DNA of 64,000 nucleotides from NCBI GenBank assembly GCA_963735085.1, contig CAVTJP010000002.1, positions 930,001 through 994,000 of the forward strand, in the 5' to 3' direction. Both the position numbers and the translations under genes were made by a program. The DNA comes from DATJGR01 sp963735085. GTDB lineage: Bacteria > Pseudomonadota > Gammaproteobacteria > Pseudomonadales > Azotimanducaceae. Positions 26,889 to 36,081 of this stretch are shown here, piece by piece. Numbering within the stretch: the first letter of the stretch is position 1; every line of letters begins with the position of its first letter. A model generated the notes under the pieces. That model searched no databases, had not been told where the DNA came from, and saw nothing but the letters and a program-made list of their open reading frames with translations.

Positions 26889-28610
26889 TCACCGCAAGCC
26901 ACCCGCATCGTGAACGACCTCGCCATCGAACACCGTGCGCAACACCTGCGTCGCCGCGAGATCTTCGGTGCGACACGTCAACGTATCGCGATCGACGATG
27001 ATGAAATCCGCATGACTGCCCGGCGCGAGTGTGCCGACGCCATCCCATTGCAGCGCGCGGGCCGCATCGCACGTCCACATCCGCAGCGCCTGTTCGCGCG
27101 AGACTTTCTGCGCCGGCCCATCGTTGCGGCGGCCGCTGCCCCAGAACTCGTGCGTCTGCGCCAGCGCAATGTGTTCGAAAACGTTCTTCGGCCCCCAGTC
27201 GCTGCCGGCCGCAACGAGCAGGCCGGCGTCAAGCAGGCGTTTCAGTGGAATCAGATCGGCCCATACGTGCGAGCCGATGCGCTTCTCGAACAGGTCCCCC
27301 TTCGCGCACGAAAACGACATGCTGGTGGTCACGACGAAGCCGAGTTCGGCATAGCGGCGCGCGTGGTCGGCCGTGCAGAGATAATTGTGCTGCAGGATCC
27401 AGCGCCGGTCGCGGATCGGCGTGTGGGCCGCGAACGCCTCCGCATTGGCGAGAAACTCGTCGTGATCGGCGTATCCGCCACCGATGAAATTCAGCCGCAC
27501 GTCATGCGCCGCGCAATATTCGAGCGCCACGTGTTCGCGCCGCTGCGGCACGAATTCACGGCCGCGCGTCAGCTCACCATACGGGCCGATGTACGGTTGA
27601 TTCATGCGCAGAAAGCCGGGATTGAACGGGCCGCCGCGCGACAGCGTAACGCCGTTATGGCGCAGCCGATCGTCGTGCAGCGACGTCATTTCACCGGCGA
27701 GCTGCAGATTCGCCGCGAACCTTTCGTCCGACAACGGTCTCTGCCACGGCATCGAATAGTTCTCCGCTTCCAGCGACGTCAGCACACGCATCCGCAGCTG
27801 ATCCGATTGCCGCAGCGCCTGAAACAGCCCGATCGACGTGGCATCCATCACGTGGCCTTCGTAGATCGTCGTCACGCCGAGTCGATGGTAGTTGGCGATA
27901 CCCTCCAACGTCGCCGGCACGGCAATTTCGGGTTTCAGCAGCGGCAGCCTGCCGAGCAATTCGTCCATGTACGGATCGCCCGTGTAGTACGTGTTGACGG
28001 GGCCACTGAGGCGCCCGGTCGGATCGCCCTGTGCGTCCTTCTCGATCCACACGTTGCTCTGCCGCGATGGTGTCGACGCGTTGATGCCCAGCGCAGCGAG
28101 GCCGGCAGAGTTGAACACACAGATGTTGGGCGTCGTCGGCCCCCACGCCTGCAGCCACACCGGATGATTGGGCGCTGCACGGTCGAGCACGCGGCAATCC
28201 GGCAGTACGTGCTCGGCGAGATCGCGCCACGAACGGCGGATGAAATAGTGCGGCTCACCAATCGGCGTCGCCATGATCCACTCGCCCGGCGGTGTCGCTG
28301 CCGCGCGCTCGCGAATGCGCGCGACGATGTCGTCGTGCGACGTCGCATCCCACAGCTTCACGAGGGGGTATTCGAGCACGCTGAAATGAAACAGGTGCGG
28401 ATGCGTATCGACGAGTCCGGGCAGCACCGTCGCGCCTTGCAGATCGACGACATCCGCAGCGGCCCCGGCCATCGAACGCATGTCGGCATCGCTGCCGCAC
28501 GCGACGATGCGGCCGTCACGCACCACCAGCGCGGTGGCGTCGGTTGGCGAAGGCTGAGCGTCGAGCATGGGCCTGATGCGGCCACCCCGATACAGAACAG
28601 TGCTATCCAT
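26889..28610 (-). CDS. amidohydrolase family 3 protein (YtcJ-like)
   Basis: The start MDSTVLYRGGRIRPM at 28610 overlaps the hemerythrin gene stop by 8 bases. The longer frame upstream is a shadow of that gene. The 573-residue protein has the small beta-domain with VVDLQGATVLPGLVDTHPHL (metal-binding H-x-H), later ILQHNYLCTADHARRY, LLVAAGSDWGPKN and the closing LAPGSHADFIIVDRD. These are typical of metal-dependent amidohydrolases of the YtcJ group. The substrate is unknown, probably an amide or cyclic amide. No signal peptide. Confidence 0.8.
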   Translation of the reverse strand: MDSTVLYRGGRIRPMLDAQPSPTDATALVVRDGRIVACGSDADMRSMAGAAADVVDLQGATVLPGLVDTHPHLFHFSVLEYPLVKLWDATSHDDIVARIRERAAATPPGEWIMATPIGEPHYFIRRSWRDLAEHVLPDCRVLDRAAPNHPVWLQAWGPTTPNICVFNSAGLAALGINASTPSRQSNVWIEKDAQGDPTGRLSGPVNTYYTGDPYMDELLGRLPLLKPEIAVPATLEGIANYHRLGVTTIYEGHVMDATSIGLFQALRQSDQLRMRVLTSLEAENYSMPWQRPLSDERFAANLQLAGEMTSLHDDRLRHNGVTLSRGGPFNPGFLRMNQPYIGPYGELTRGREFVPQRREHVALEYCAAHDVRLNFIGGGYADHDEFLANAEAFAAHTPIRDRRWILQHNYLCTADHARRYAELGFVVTTSMSFSCAKGDLFEKRIGSHVWADLIPLKRLLDAGLLVAAGSDWGPKNVFEHIALAQTHEFWGSGRRNDGPAQKVSREQALRMWTCDAARALQWDGVGTLAPGSHADFIIVDRDTLTCRTEDLAATQVLRTVFDGEVVHDAGGLR

Positions 28611-29175
28611 CGGTGGCACGATGCAATTCGAGAATATAGCGATACAGATTGGCAAACCGCGCGGCCGCCTGATCGAACATCGGATCCTGGATCGCACCGA
28701 GCTCGGTTTCGAGCCGCGCCCAATCGTCGGCTGAAAGCAGCCGGGTCGCCAGCGGAAACAGCTGGCCTTCCTCAATGAGCATATGTGCCCGCTGCAGATC
28801 GACGTACGCAGCGACATCCATCCGCAACTGATCGGCCGGCATAACCGAGCCGTTCAGGATCGCGCGAATATCCGTCAACAACTTCCGTGTACCCGCTTTA
28901 ATCTCAACGTGCTGATCGAGGTTCGACAACACCAGTCGCTCTTCGGCCGGCGTGGCGCCTTTGCCGAGAAGGTACCCGAACAGCCGATCCTCCAGCGGGT
29001 GGTGGATGGCGTCCGGATACTCAACGACGTACTCCACCAGTTCGCGCAGCAAGCCAAAATCGGGGGCGCCATCGCTGCTCGAGAATCGATCCATCTGCTG
29101 TTCGAGCACGCGAAGAACCTGCGACGTGCGCGCATGATCTGTATGCAGGCGTTTGAGTATCGGCGGATGATTCAT
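28603..29175 (-). CDS. hemerythrin HHE-domain protein
   Basis: The 190-residue helical protein starts MNHPPILKRLHTDHARTSQVL. It has iron-ligand candidates in HTDH, AIHHPLEDRLFG, LDQHVEIK and RAHMLIEEGQLFP, the pattern of HHE-type hemerythrins. These non-haem diiron proteins bind oxygen or nitric oxide, or take part in iron handling. It sits in the cytoplasm (no signal) and overlaps the amidohydrolase gene. Divergently, 144 bases away, lies a second, bacteriohemerythrin-type protein, so local O2 or NO sensing is a reasonable guess. Confidence 0.8.
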   Translation of the reverse strand: MNHPPILKRLHTDHARTSQVLRVLEQQMDRFSSSDGAPDFGLLRELVEYVVEYPDAIHHPLEDRLFGYLLGKGATPAEERLVLSNLDQHVEIKAGTRKLLTDIRAILNGSVMPADQLRMDVAAYVDLQRAHMLIEEGQLFPLATRLLSADDWARLETELGAIQDPMFDQAAARFANLYRYILELHRATDG

Positions 29176-29319
29176 GACATCCGATCCTAATGCGATCGTG
29201 CCGCACTTGCCACGCTACCGTCACTTCGGCATTTACGGATGGGTGAGCCGTTCGAACAGACGTACAGTAGACGCTGGACCGTGACGAGTTCAGTTCATTT
29301 GACGTGAACGCTGCAGATC

Positions 29320-29721
29320 ATGACGCTCATTCGCTGGCAGGACAGCTACAACCTGGGCATCGACGAGATCGACCACGAACACAAACAACTGTTCGAGCTC
29401 ATCAATATTGTTCATGAACGTTCCATCGACGCGAGCCATGGCTCGATGGAAGATGCGCTGGGGCAGATCATCGCCCGCGTATCCGTGCATTTCACTAATG
29501 AAGAGCGCGTCATGCTGGCGATGGATTTTCCGGAGTACTGGGCGCACAAGGGCGATCACGAGCAACTGATCGACCAGCTCTGCGAACTCGTCGCGCAGTA
29601 CCGCGCGACCCACAATCCCGACTCTGCTGCGCTGGCGCGACGCCTCGAATCATGGTTCATGCTTCATTTTCGGACCTTCGATGCGCGCTTCCACCAGTTC
29701 GTGCAACAAACGCGTGATTGA
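29320..29721 (+). CDS. bacteriohemerythrin
   Basis: The 133-residue single-domain oxygen-binding diiron protein begins TLIRWQDSYNLGIDEID. It carries the full ligand set: H in DHEHKQLF, H-x3-E in VHFTNEERVM, H-x3-H in HKGDHEQL and H-x4-D in LHFRTFDARF. Length and order are standard for soluble bacteriohemerythrins that store or deliver O2. It is divergent from the HHE protein gene. Confidence 0.93.
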   Translation: MTLIRWQDSYNLGIDEIDHEHKQLFELINIVHERSIDASHGSMEDALGQIIARVSVHFTNEERVMLAMDFPEYWAHKGDHEQLIDQLCELVAQYRATHNPDSAALARRLESWFMLHFRTFDARFHQFVQQTRD

Positions 29722-29832
29722 ACTTGCCCTCGCCCGCACCGCGTACTGCCGAACTCGAGTCTCGTGACGATCGCCGATGCCGTGGCGGGAGCCACGGTCT
29801 GTTCTGATCGGTACGCCAGCTGCGATGCGGCG

Positions 29833-31026
29833 TTACGCGAAACGTCTGAGCTCGCGCCGCGCGATCACCATCTTGTGCACCTCATCCGGGCCGTCAGCGA
29901 TGCGCAACGCGCGGCCATTGCGCCACATCGAGGCGACCGGCGTGTCATCCGATACACCCAGCGCACCAAGGCATTGAATCACGCGGTCGAGCACCGTCAT
30001 CATCATGTTCGGGACGACGACCTTGACCATCGACAGTTCCGTGCGCGCTTGCCGCTTACCCACCGTATCCATTTTCCATGCAGCGTGTTGCGTCAGCAGT
30101 CTTGCCTGATCGATTTCCATTCGCGACGTGGCGATCCAGTCCTGCACGATCTGTTTTTCGGCGAGCTTCACGCCGCCGACTTCGCGCTCGTTGGCGTGCC
30201 GACACATAATCTCGAACGCGCGCTCTGCACTGCCGATCGCGCGCATGCAGTGATGAATGCGCCCGGGTCCAAGGCGTGCCTGCGCGAGCATGAAGCCGCC
30301 GTGCAGCGGGCCAAGCAGGTTCTCCGCCGGTACGCGGCAATTGTGATACTGAATTTCGCAATGCCCGCCACCGCCAGCGTGACCCATCACCGATACCGGC
30401 CGAACGATGTTGAAGCCCGGCGCGTTCGTTGGCACCAGAATCATCGATGCGCGTTCGTGCGGCGCGCCGTGCGGATTCGTAACCACCATCGCAATCGCGA
30501 ATTCGGCGCCGATCGCGCCGCTGGTGAACCACTTGTGGCCGTTGATGACCCATTCGTCACCGTCTTTTACTGCAGCTGTGCGCAAGCCGGTCGGGTCGGC
30601 GCCCGACACGTCCGGCTCGGTCATTGAAAAGCATGACCGGATCTCGCCTTCGAGCAGCGGCTTCAACCAGCGCTGCTTCTGCGCGTCGCTGCCGAACTCC
30701 GCAAGAATCTCGATGTTGCCGGTGTCCGGTGCCTGGCAGTTGAATACGCGCGAAGCGATCTGGCTGCGGCCCATGTGTTCGCACAATACCGAGTAGTCGT
30801 GGTTGGAAACGCCGGGGCCCCAGTCGGCATCCGGCAGGAACAGATTCCACAGACCGAGCTGTTTCGCTTCGGCCCGAAGGCTCTTCATGATCGGTGGGTC
30901 TTCGCCGTTCGCGACTGTGTGCGCCTGTTCTGCGTAGGTGCGTTCGGCTGGAATGATCTTGTTGTTGATGAGACGGACGACCTGTTCTTCGATCAGTCGG
31001 CCCTCTTCTGAAATCGCGAAATCCAT
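29833..31026 (-). CDS. acyl-CoA dehydrogenase (ACAD10/11-like)
   Basis: The start MDFAISEEGRLIEE at 31026 has a strong GGGGGAGG site just upstream. The 397-residue FAD enzyme has NCQAPDTGN, the flavin region CFSMTEPDVSGADPTGLRT, WVINGHKWFTSGAIGAEF, LGPGRIHHCMRAIG and the closing IADGPDEVHKMVI. It introduces an alpha-beta double bond into an acyl-CoA. Sequence style places it with the ACAD10/11 and FadE-like group that handles unusual (branched or hydroxylated) acyl chains. It is paralogous to the dehydrogenase at 43190-44437. Confidence 0.92.
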   Translation of the reverse strand: MDFAISEEGRLIEEQVVRLINNKIIPAERTYAEQAHTVANGEDPPIMKSLRAEAKQLGLWNLFLPDADWGPGVSNHDYSVLCEHMGRSQIASRVFNCQAPDTGNIEILAEFGSDAQKQRWLKPLLEGEIRSCFSMTEPDVSGADPTGLRTAAVKDGDEWVINGHKWFTSGAIGAEFAIAMVVTNPHGAPHERASMILVPTNAPGFNIVRPVSVMGHAGGGGHCEIQYHNCRVPAENLLGPLHGGFMLAQARLGPGRIHHCMRAIGSAERAFEIMCRHANEREVGGVKLAEKQIVQDWIATSRMEIDQARLLTQHAAWKMDTVGKRQARTELSMVKVVVPNMMMTVLDRVIQCLGALGVSDDTPVASMWRNGRALRIADGPDEVHKMVIARRELRRFA

Positions 31027-31146
31027 CGAATCCTCCCCCTCTGCGGGTGTTCCTTTCATGGCAACGGAATGTGGGCGCAGTGCGATGTTTGCGCACGCGC
31101 CATGTTGTGAGTCGTCCAACGCTACGCCATGAGGATCAATACCGGA

Positions 31147-31163
31147 ATGGTGGAATCCACCAT
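31147..31163. promoter_or_regulatory. 17-bp palindrome, candidate operator
   Basis: ATGGTGGAATCCACCAT is a perfect 7-3-7 inverted repeat. It lies in the 209-base region between the divergent acyl-CoA dehydrogenase (31026) and ferritin-like diiron gene (31236). Size and symmetry suit a TetR-type repressor controlling both. No regulator gene is adjacent. Confidence 0.4.
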
Positions 31164-31235
31164 GGGATAATTCCGTAGTGACTCGCACTCTGCGCCGCGG
31201 ATACTCGTCGCTACCATTTGCTTTCGGAGTCACCC

Positions 31236-32309
31236 ATGGTCGCCAACCCCAAACACATGGCCGCGCCGCAACCGTCAGAAACGTATCAGGCGCTGATGGA
31301 CGTCGCGTGGAAGTTCGACTATCGAAGCGGCGTCGCAAAGCTCGACGATCTGTACAAGCGGGCAAAAGAGAATCAGTGGAACGCCGACGATCTGAAATGG
31401 AATACCGCCATCGATCCATCGAACCCGATCGTCAGCCCGGAACACAGCCAATACTTCAAGATGCCGTTCTTCAAGAAGCTGTCGTCGAAGCAACGCGAGA
31501 CATTCTCGGCGCATTCGACCGCACAGCTGCTGTCGCAGTTTCTGCACGGTGAGCAGGGCGCGCTGATGACCGCAGCGACGGTTGCCCATGGTGTTCCGGA
31601 CGTGAAGGCGAAGTACTACGCGGCCTCGCAGACGATGGACGAAGCGCGCCATGTAGAAGTGTACGAACGTTACGTGAACAAGATTGCGATCGATTATCCG
31701 ATGTCGCCATGGCTGAAAGATCTGATCGATGCGACGTTGAAATCGGGCAACTACTGCAAGGTGATGATCGGCATGAACATGATCGTCGAGGGCCTGGCGC
31801 TCGGTGCGTTCAACAACATGTACAAACAGACCGAAGAGCCGTTGCTGAAAGCGCTGACGTTCAACGTGATGCGCGATGAATCGCGGCACGTGTCGTTCGG
31901 CCATATCTATCTGACACCCACGGTTGCGGCAATGCATGCTGACGAACGCGAAGACATGGCACAATTTGCGTTCGACGCGGTATCCATTCTGGTAAAAGGT
32001 CAAACGCAGATGGACCCCGGCTTCAACAAGGTACTCGAGGTATCCGGCATCGCGCCGGAAGACTTTGCGGCCGGTATGAGGGAAGCCGAGCAAATGGGTC
32101 TTACGCGCGAACTGCCCCCCGGACAGGTACATTCGCTGAAAGATCTGATGATGCCGGCGCTGGTACGCGCTGGATTGATCACACCCCGCACCAAGGCGAT
32201 GTTCGAAAGCATTGGCGTGCCGGTCAGCGAGGATCTGACCGTGCTCCACCAGATGGAAGACGCAAAATCGGATTTGAACGTGCTCAACGCCGAGGGAGCG
32301 GTGTATTGA
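31236..32309 (+). CDS. ferritin-like diiron oxygenase/oxidase
   Basis: The ATG at 31236 has GGAG six bases upstream. The 357-residue helical protein has four iron-ligand helices in the R2/AurF arrangement: an E in LHGEQGALM, an E-x2-H in MDEARHVEVY, an E in MIVEGLALGAF and an E-x2-H in RDESRHVSFG. Such proteins oxidise amines, alkanes or acyl chains with O2. No AurF-type name can be given safely. It is divergent from an acyl-CoA dehydrogenase, across a palindrome, so a role in acyl-chain metabolism is a reasonable guess. Confidence 0.78.
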   Translation: MVANPKHMAAPQPSETYQALMDVAWKFDYRSGVAKLDDLYKRAKENQWNADDLKWNTAIDPSNPIVSPEHSQYFKMPFFKKLSSKQRETFSAHSTAQLLSQFLHGEQGALMTAATVAHGVPDVKAKYYAASQTMDEARHVEVYERYVNKIAIDYPMSPWLKDLIDATLKSGNYCKVMIGMNMIVEGLALGAFNNMYKQTEEPLLKALTFNVMRDESRHVSFGHIYLTPTVAAMHADEREDMAQFAFDAVSILVKGQTQMDPGFNKVLEVSGIAPEDFAAGMREAEQMGLTRELPPGQVHSLKDLMMPALVRAGLITPRTKAMFESIGVPVSEDLTVLHQMEDAKSDLNVLNAEGAVY

Positions 32310-32364
32310 GGCGTCGCGTTCGAGATGGGGCTCGAATGGACCGTGCTCGTGACGAGCGTGCTCT

Positions 32365-33546
32365 GTGACGAATAAGCCGCCGCTGCCGGATGACGTTGCG
32401 GCAGCGGCGCTGCTGTGTCTGCCGGATCCGTTGCTGTTGATGGATACCAAAGGACACGTGGAATATCTGAATCCCGCAGCGCTCGACCTGCTGGGTTATA
32501 CCGCTTCGGAATTGATCGGTGCGTCGGTCAAAGAATTCATCGTGGCGCAACCGGGCCAACGGATCGATCCGGTGGAATGGCTCGCGCGCTGGGCGGCCGA
32601 TCCGGCGTCGCCGCAACTGCGTTACCTGACATTGACGGGGCGGACGCGTGCCGGTGCGCTGCTGCATCTGTCTGTGCGGGTCGGCCGGATCGATCGGAGG
32701 CCGGCGCGGTTCGTCGTGACATTGCGCGACGTGACCGACGAACAGCAACAGCATGCCGAAGCCAAACACGCCTATCTGCTGGCGTCGCGGATCCTCGCCG
32801 TGTCGGAAGATGCGATCGTCAACATCGATGCCGAGCGGCGCATCGTTTTCTTCAACCGTAAAGCCGAACAGCTGTTCGGCTACCCGGCCGCAGAGGTGCT
32901 GACGCAGCCAGTCGACATGCTGCTTCCGGAGCGATATCGAACGGCGCACCACACGCAGATCGATTCGTTCCAGCACAGCAAGTCGCCGGCACGCATGATG
33001 GGCGAACGCGGCGAGATTATCGGGCTGACGAAGTCCGGCGAAGAAGTACCGTTGGAGGCGTCGATCAGCAAGGTCTTCATCGAAGGTAAGCCGACGTTCA
33101 GCGCGCAGTTGCGCGACATTCGTGCGCGCATTGCGGCCGAGCGGAGCCTGCGTGAAAGCGAACAGCGCTTCCGCACGGTATTCGACCGCGCGATGGAGGC
33201 GATCGCGCTGCTCGACCCCGATGGCGTGGTGCTGGAGATCAACGACGCAACCCAACAGTTGCTGGGTGTCGATGTGAAGCCGGTCGGGCAGCGGTTCTGG
33301 GAGCTGCCGTGGTGGGCGCAAACCACTGAGCCGGCAGAAATCGATGAGGGCCGGCAGACCCTCGAACAAAACATACAACGCTGCCGCGCCGGCGAGGAGC
33401 ACCGCAACCGCGTCGACATGCAGGACGCCGAAGGTCGCGCGCGCGTGCTGGATTTTTCGCTGCGACCGGTCGTTACCGACGGCAAGACCACGGCGATCAT
33501 CGCCGAGGGCCGCGACATCACCGCACTCGTCGATCAGAACGGGTAG
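32365..33546 (+). CDS. PAS-domain protein with three PAS modules and no output domain
   Basis: The GTG start at 32365 lies 55 bases after the diiron gene. The 393-residue protein has three PAS domains at about residues 10-125, 140-260 and 270-390. They are recognisable by LLLMDTKGHVEYLNPAALDL, IVNIDAERRIVFFNRKAEQLFGY and IALLDPDGVVLEINDATQQLLG, each with a closing DIT/DVT motif. The second keeps the PVDMLLPERYRTAHH segment seen in FixL-like sensors. No kinase, GGDEF or transmitter follows; it stops at the third PAS (DITALVDQNG). It may signal through a partner. Confidence 0.82.
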   Translation: MTNKPPLPDDVAAAALLCLPDPLLLMDTKGHVEYLNPAALDLLGYTASELIGASVKEFIVAQPGQRIDPVEWLARWAADPASPQLRYLTLTGRTRAGALLHLSVRVGRIDRRPARFVVTLRDVTDEQQQHAEAKHAYLLASRILAVSEDAIVNIDAERRIVFFNRKAEQLFGYPAAEVLTQPVDMLLPERYRTAHHTQIDSFQHSKSPARMMGERGEIIGLTKSGEEVPLEASISKVFIEGKPTFSAQLRDIRARIAAERSLRESEQRFRTVFDRAMEAIALLDPDGVVLEINDATQQLLGVDVKPVGQRFWELPWWAQTTEPAEIDEGRQTLEQNIQRCRAGEEHRNRVDMQDAEGRARVLDFSLRPVVTDGKTTAIIAEGRDITALVDQNG

Positions 33547-33552
33547 TCGCGC

Positions 33553-33873
33553 GTGCCTAAAATCACTTACGTTGAGGCCAACGGCACCGAGCATGTGACG
33601 CAACTGCCGGTGGGCGTCAGCCTGATGCAAGGTGCGCTGAACAATCTGGTGCCGGGCATCGAAGGCGACTGCGGCGGGTTGTGTGCGTGCGCAACGTGCC
33701 ACGTGTATGTACCCGATGCGTGGGCCGAACGCTGCGGCAGCCCCGATGAACTGGAAACGAACATTCTCGATTTCGCGTTCGACGTGCGGCCGACCAGTCG
33801 CCTATCCTGTCAGATCAAAGTCTCCGAGGCGCTCGACGGATTGGTGATCGATCTGCCGGAAAGGCAGTATTGA
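33553..33873 (+). CDS. [2Fe-2S] ferredoxin, adrenodoxin/putidaredoxin type
   Basis: The 106-residue protein (GTG start) has the vertebrate-type cluster motif C40-x5-C46-x2-C49 in DCGGLCACATCHVY, plus C86 in RLSCQI. It ends DLPERQY. Such ferredoxins pass electrons to P450s or ring hydroxylases. A P450 lies 11.4 kb downstream and no reductase is adjacent. It starts 6 bases after the PAS gene stop, so the two may be co-transcribed. Confidence 0.92.
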   Translation: MPKITYVEANGTEHVTQLPVGVSLMQGALNNLVPGIEGDCGGLCACATCHVYVPDAWAERCGSPDELETNILDFAFDVRPTSRLSCQIKVSEALDGLVIDLPERQY

Positions 33874-33956
33874 TTGCGCACGATCCTCGACAACTGTTCA
33901 TTCACTGAGCTGCATTCACCGAACTGATCCCCAAGACAGCCACGAAAGGACCCGCC

Positions 33957-35423
33957 ATGCCCCAATCCGAGACTTACAACGATCACGTGGTGCGCCTGTT
34001 CCTGCTGGCGGCAGCCGTGTGGGGGATTTGGGGGATGTCCATCGGCGTGTACGCCGCCGCCGAGATGGCGTGGCCGGTGTTGAATTTCAACACCTCCTGG
34101 ATGACGTTCAGCCGGCTGCGGCCGGACCATACATTCGGCGTCATCTTCGCGTTCGGCGGCTCGGCGCTGATGGGCACCTGCTACTACGTGGTTCAGCGAA
34201 CCGGACACGTACGATTGGCGCTACCGAAGCTGGCGACGATGACGTTCTGGGGCTGGCAACTGGTCATCCTGCTTGCGATGGGGACGATGCCGTTCGGCAT
34301 CACGCAGAGCAAGGAGTACGCGGAACCGGAATGGCCCATCGACATCCTGATTGCCATCATCTGGGTATCGTTCGGCGTGGTGTTTTTCACGACGCTGGCG
34401 CGCCGGCGCATCCGGCACATCTATGTCGCGAACTGGTACTACGGCGCATTCATCATCGCGGTGGGTCTGCTGCACATCGTCAACAATCTGGTGTTGCCGG
34501 TTTCGTTGTGGAAGTCCTACCCGATCTACTCCGGCAGCGTGGATGCGATGGTGCAATGGTGGTACGGACACAATGCGGTCGCGTTTTTCCTGACCGCCGG
34601 TTTCCTCGGCATGATGTATTACTTCGTGCCGCGCCAGGCTCAGCAGCCGTTGTGGAGCTATCGCTTCTCCATCGTCAACTTCTGGGCGCTGATCTCCGTA
34701 TACATGTGGGCCGGCTCGCACCACCTGATGTACACCGCGCTACCCGACTGGGTGCAGTCGGTCGGCATGGCGTTCTCGTTGGTGCTGCTGATTCCGAGCT
34801 GGGGTTCGGCGGCGAACGGCCTGCTCACGTTCAACGGTTCCTGGCACAAGCTGAAAACCGACTACGCGGCGCGCTTCATGGTGATTGCGCTGGTGTTCTA
34901 TGGCGCATCGACGTTCGAAGGCTCGATGATGGCGATCAAGACCGTCAATGCATTCACGCATTACACCGACTGGACCATCGCCCACGTGCATTCCGGCGCA
35001 CTCGGCTGGGTGGCGATGATCACCATCGGTTCGCTGTACGCGATGGCGCCGCGCGCGCTCGACCGCCCCGCGATGCATTCGCAACGCGCGATGAACGTGC
35101 ATTTCTGGCTGCACACCATTGGCGTTCTGATGTACGTGATCGCGATGTGGACTGCCGGCGCGGTGGAAGGCGAAATGTGGCGCGCCACCAACGCCGACGG
35201 CAGCCTCACCTACCCGTTCATCGCCAGCCTGATCGCGGTGAAGCCGTTCTACATCATCCGGCTTACAGGCGGGGTATTAATCCTAACCGGCATGGTCGTA
35301 ATGGCCTGGAACCTATGGCACACGGCAGCCAACGCACGTGCGTATCTGATCAAGCCGATACCGATTCCGATTCCGGAACCGGAAGTCCGGCAGGTACCGG
35401 CACCACTGCCCGCGGCAACCTAA
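33957..35423 (+). CDS. ccoN: cbb3-type cytochrome c oxidase subunit I
   Basis: This is the catalytic haem-copper subunit of the high-affinity terminal oxidase, 488 residues with about 12 helices. Conserved stretches include MGTCYYVVQRTG, YGHNAVAFFLTAGFLGMMYYF (CuB histidine region), WAGSHHLMYTALPDW (paired CuB histidines) and TDWTIAHVHSGALGWVAM (haem ligands). AAAGGA precedes the ATG. It starts the ccoNOQP operon. No FNR/ANR box could be identified in the 83 bases upstream. Confidence 0.97.
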   Translation: MPQSETYNDHVVRLFLLAAAVWGIWGMSIGVYAAAEMAWPVLNFNTSWMTFSRLRPDHTFGVIFAFGGSALMGTCYYVVQRTGHVRLALPKLATMTFWGWQLVILLAMGTMPFGITQSKEYAEPEWPIDILIAIIWVSFGVVFFTTLARRRIRHIYVANWYYGAFIIAVGLLHIVNNLVLPVSLWKSYPIYSGSVDAMVQWWYGHNAVAFFLTAGFLGMMYYFVPRQAQQPLWSYRFSIVNFWALISVYMWAGSHHLMYTALPDWVQSVGMAFSLVLLIPSWGSAANGLLTFNGSWHKLKTDYAARFMVIALVFYGASTFEGSMMAIKTVNAFTHYTDWTIAHVHSGALGWVAMITIGSLYAMAPRALDRPAMHSQRAMNVHFWLHTIGVLMYVIAMWTAGAVEGEMWRATNADGSLTYPFIASLIAVKPFYIIRLTGGVLILTGMVVMAWNLWHTAANARAYLIKPIPIPIPEPEVRQVPAPLPAAT

Positions 35424-35433
35424 CGAGGTCAAC

Positions 35434-36081
35434 ATGGCGCGCGGATACAAATATTTCGAAGCGATCGAGAAGCATGCCGCCAGGCTCGGTATTCTGACGG
35501 CGATCATGGTCTCACTCGGCGGCCTGGCCGAAATCATACCGGTGTTCATCGCGGCGCACGCGGTGGAGCCGGCGCCGAACGTCAAGCCCTACGACGCGCT
35601 GCGGCTCGCCGGAAAGGACATCTACGTGCGCGAAGGCTGCTATCTGTGCCACTCGCAGATGATCCGCGCGTTGCGCGCGGAAACGCAGCGCTACGGACAT
35701 TTCTCGATCGCCAGCGAATCGGTATACGACCGGCCGTTCCAGTGGGGTTCGAAACGCACCGGCCCGGACCTCGCGCGCGTCGGCGGCAAGTACAGCGACG
35801 AATGGCAGCGCAAACATCTGCTCGATCCGCGCGCATTCGTGCCCGCTTCCAACATGCCGGCATATCCGTGGCTCGAGAAAGCCAAACTCGATCCGGCCGA
35901 CATCGGACAACGCATGATCACGTTGCGACGGCTCGGTGACCCGTACACCGACGCGGATATCGCCGGGGCACGCGCGGCTGTCGCCGATCACACCGAGATG
36001 GACGCACTCGTTGCGTATCTGCAAGGGCTGGGGCTGGACTTTCCGGAAGCAACGACGACTGTCGCGGCGGCCCCGCGATGA
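35434..36081 (+). CDS. ccoO: cbb3-type cytochrome c oxidase subunit II
   Basis: The 215-residue subunit has one N-terminal membrane anchor (LGILTAIMVSLGGLAEIIPVF) and a mono-haem cytochrome c domain with CYLCHSQMIR. Downstream are the characteristic YGHFSIASESVYDRPFQWGS, KRTGPDLARVG and the axial methionine candidate in PASNMPAYPWL. It passes electrons from CcoP to the CcoN binuclear centre. It lies 10 bases after ccoN and overlaps ccoQ by 4. Confidence 0.97.
   Translation: MARGYKYFEAIEKHAARLGILTAIMVSLGGLAEIIPVFIAAHAVEPAPNVKPYDALRLAGKDIYVREGCYLCHSQMIRALRAETQRYGHFSIASESVYDRPFQWGSKRTGPDLARVGGKYSDEWQRKHLLDPRAFVPASNMPAYPWLEKAKLDPADIGQRMITLRRLGDPYTDADIAGARAAVADHTEMDALVAYLQGLGLDFPEATTTVAAAPR

Noticed and set aside
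33873..33957. FNR/ANR box upstream of ccoN
   Set aside because: A TTGAT half-site is present near 33870 but there is no ATCAA partner at the right spacing.
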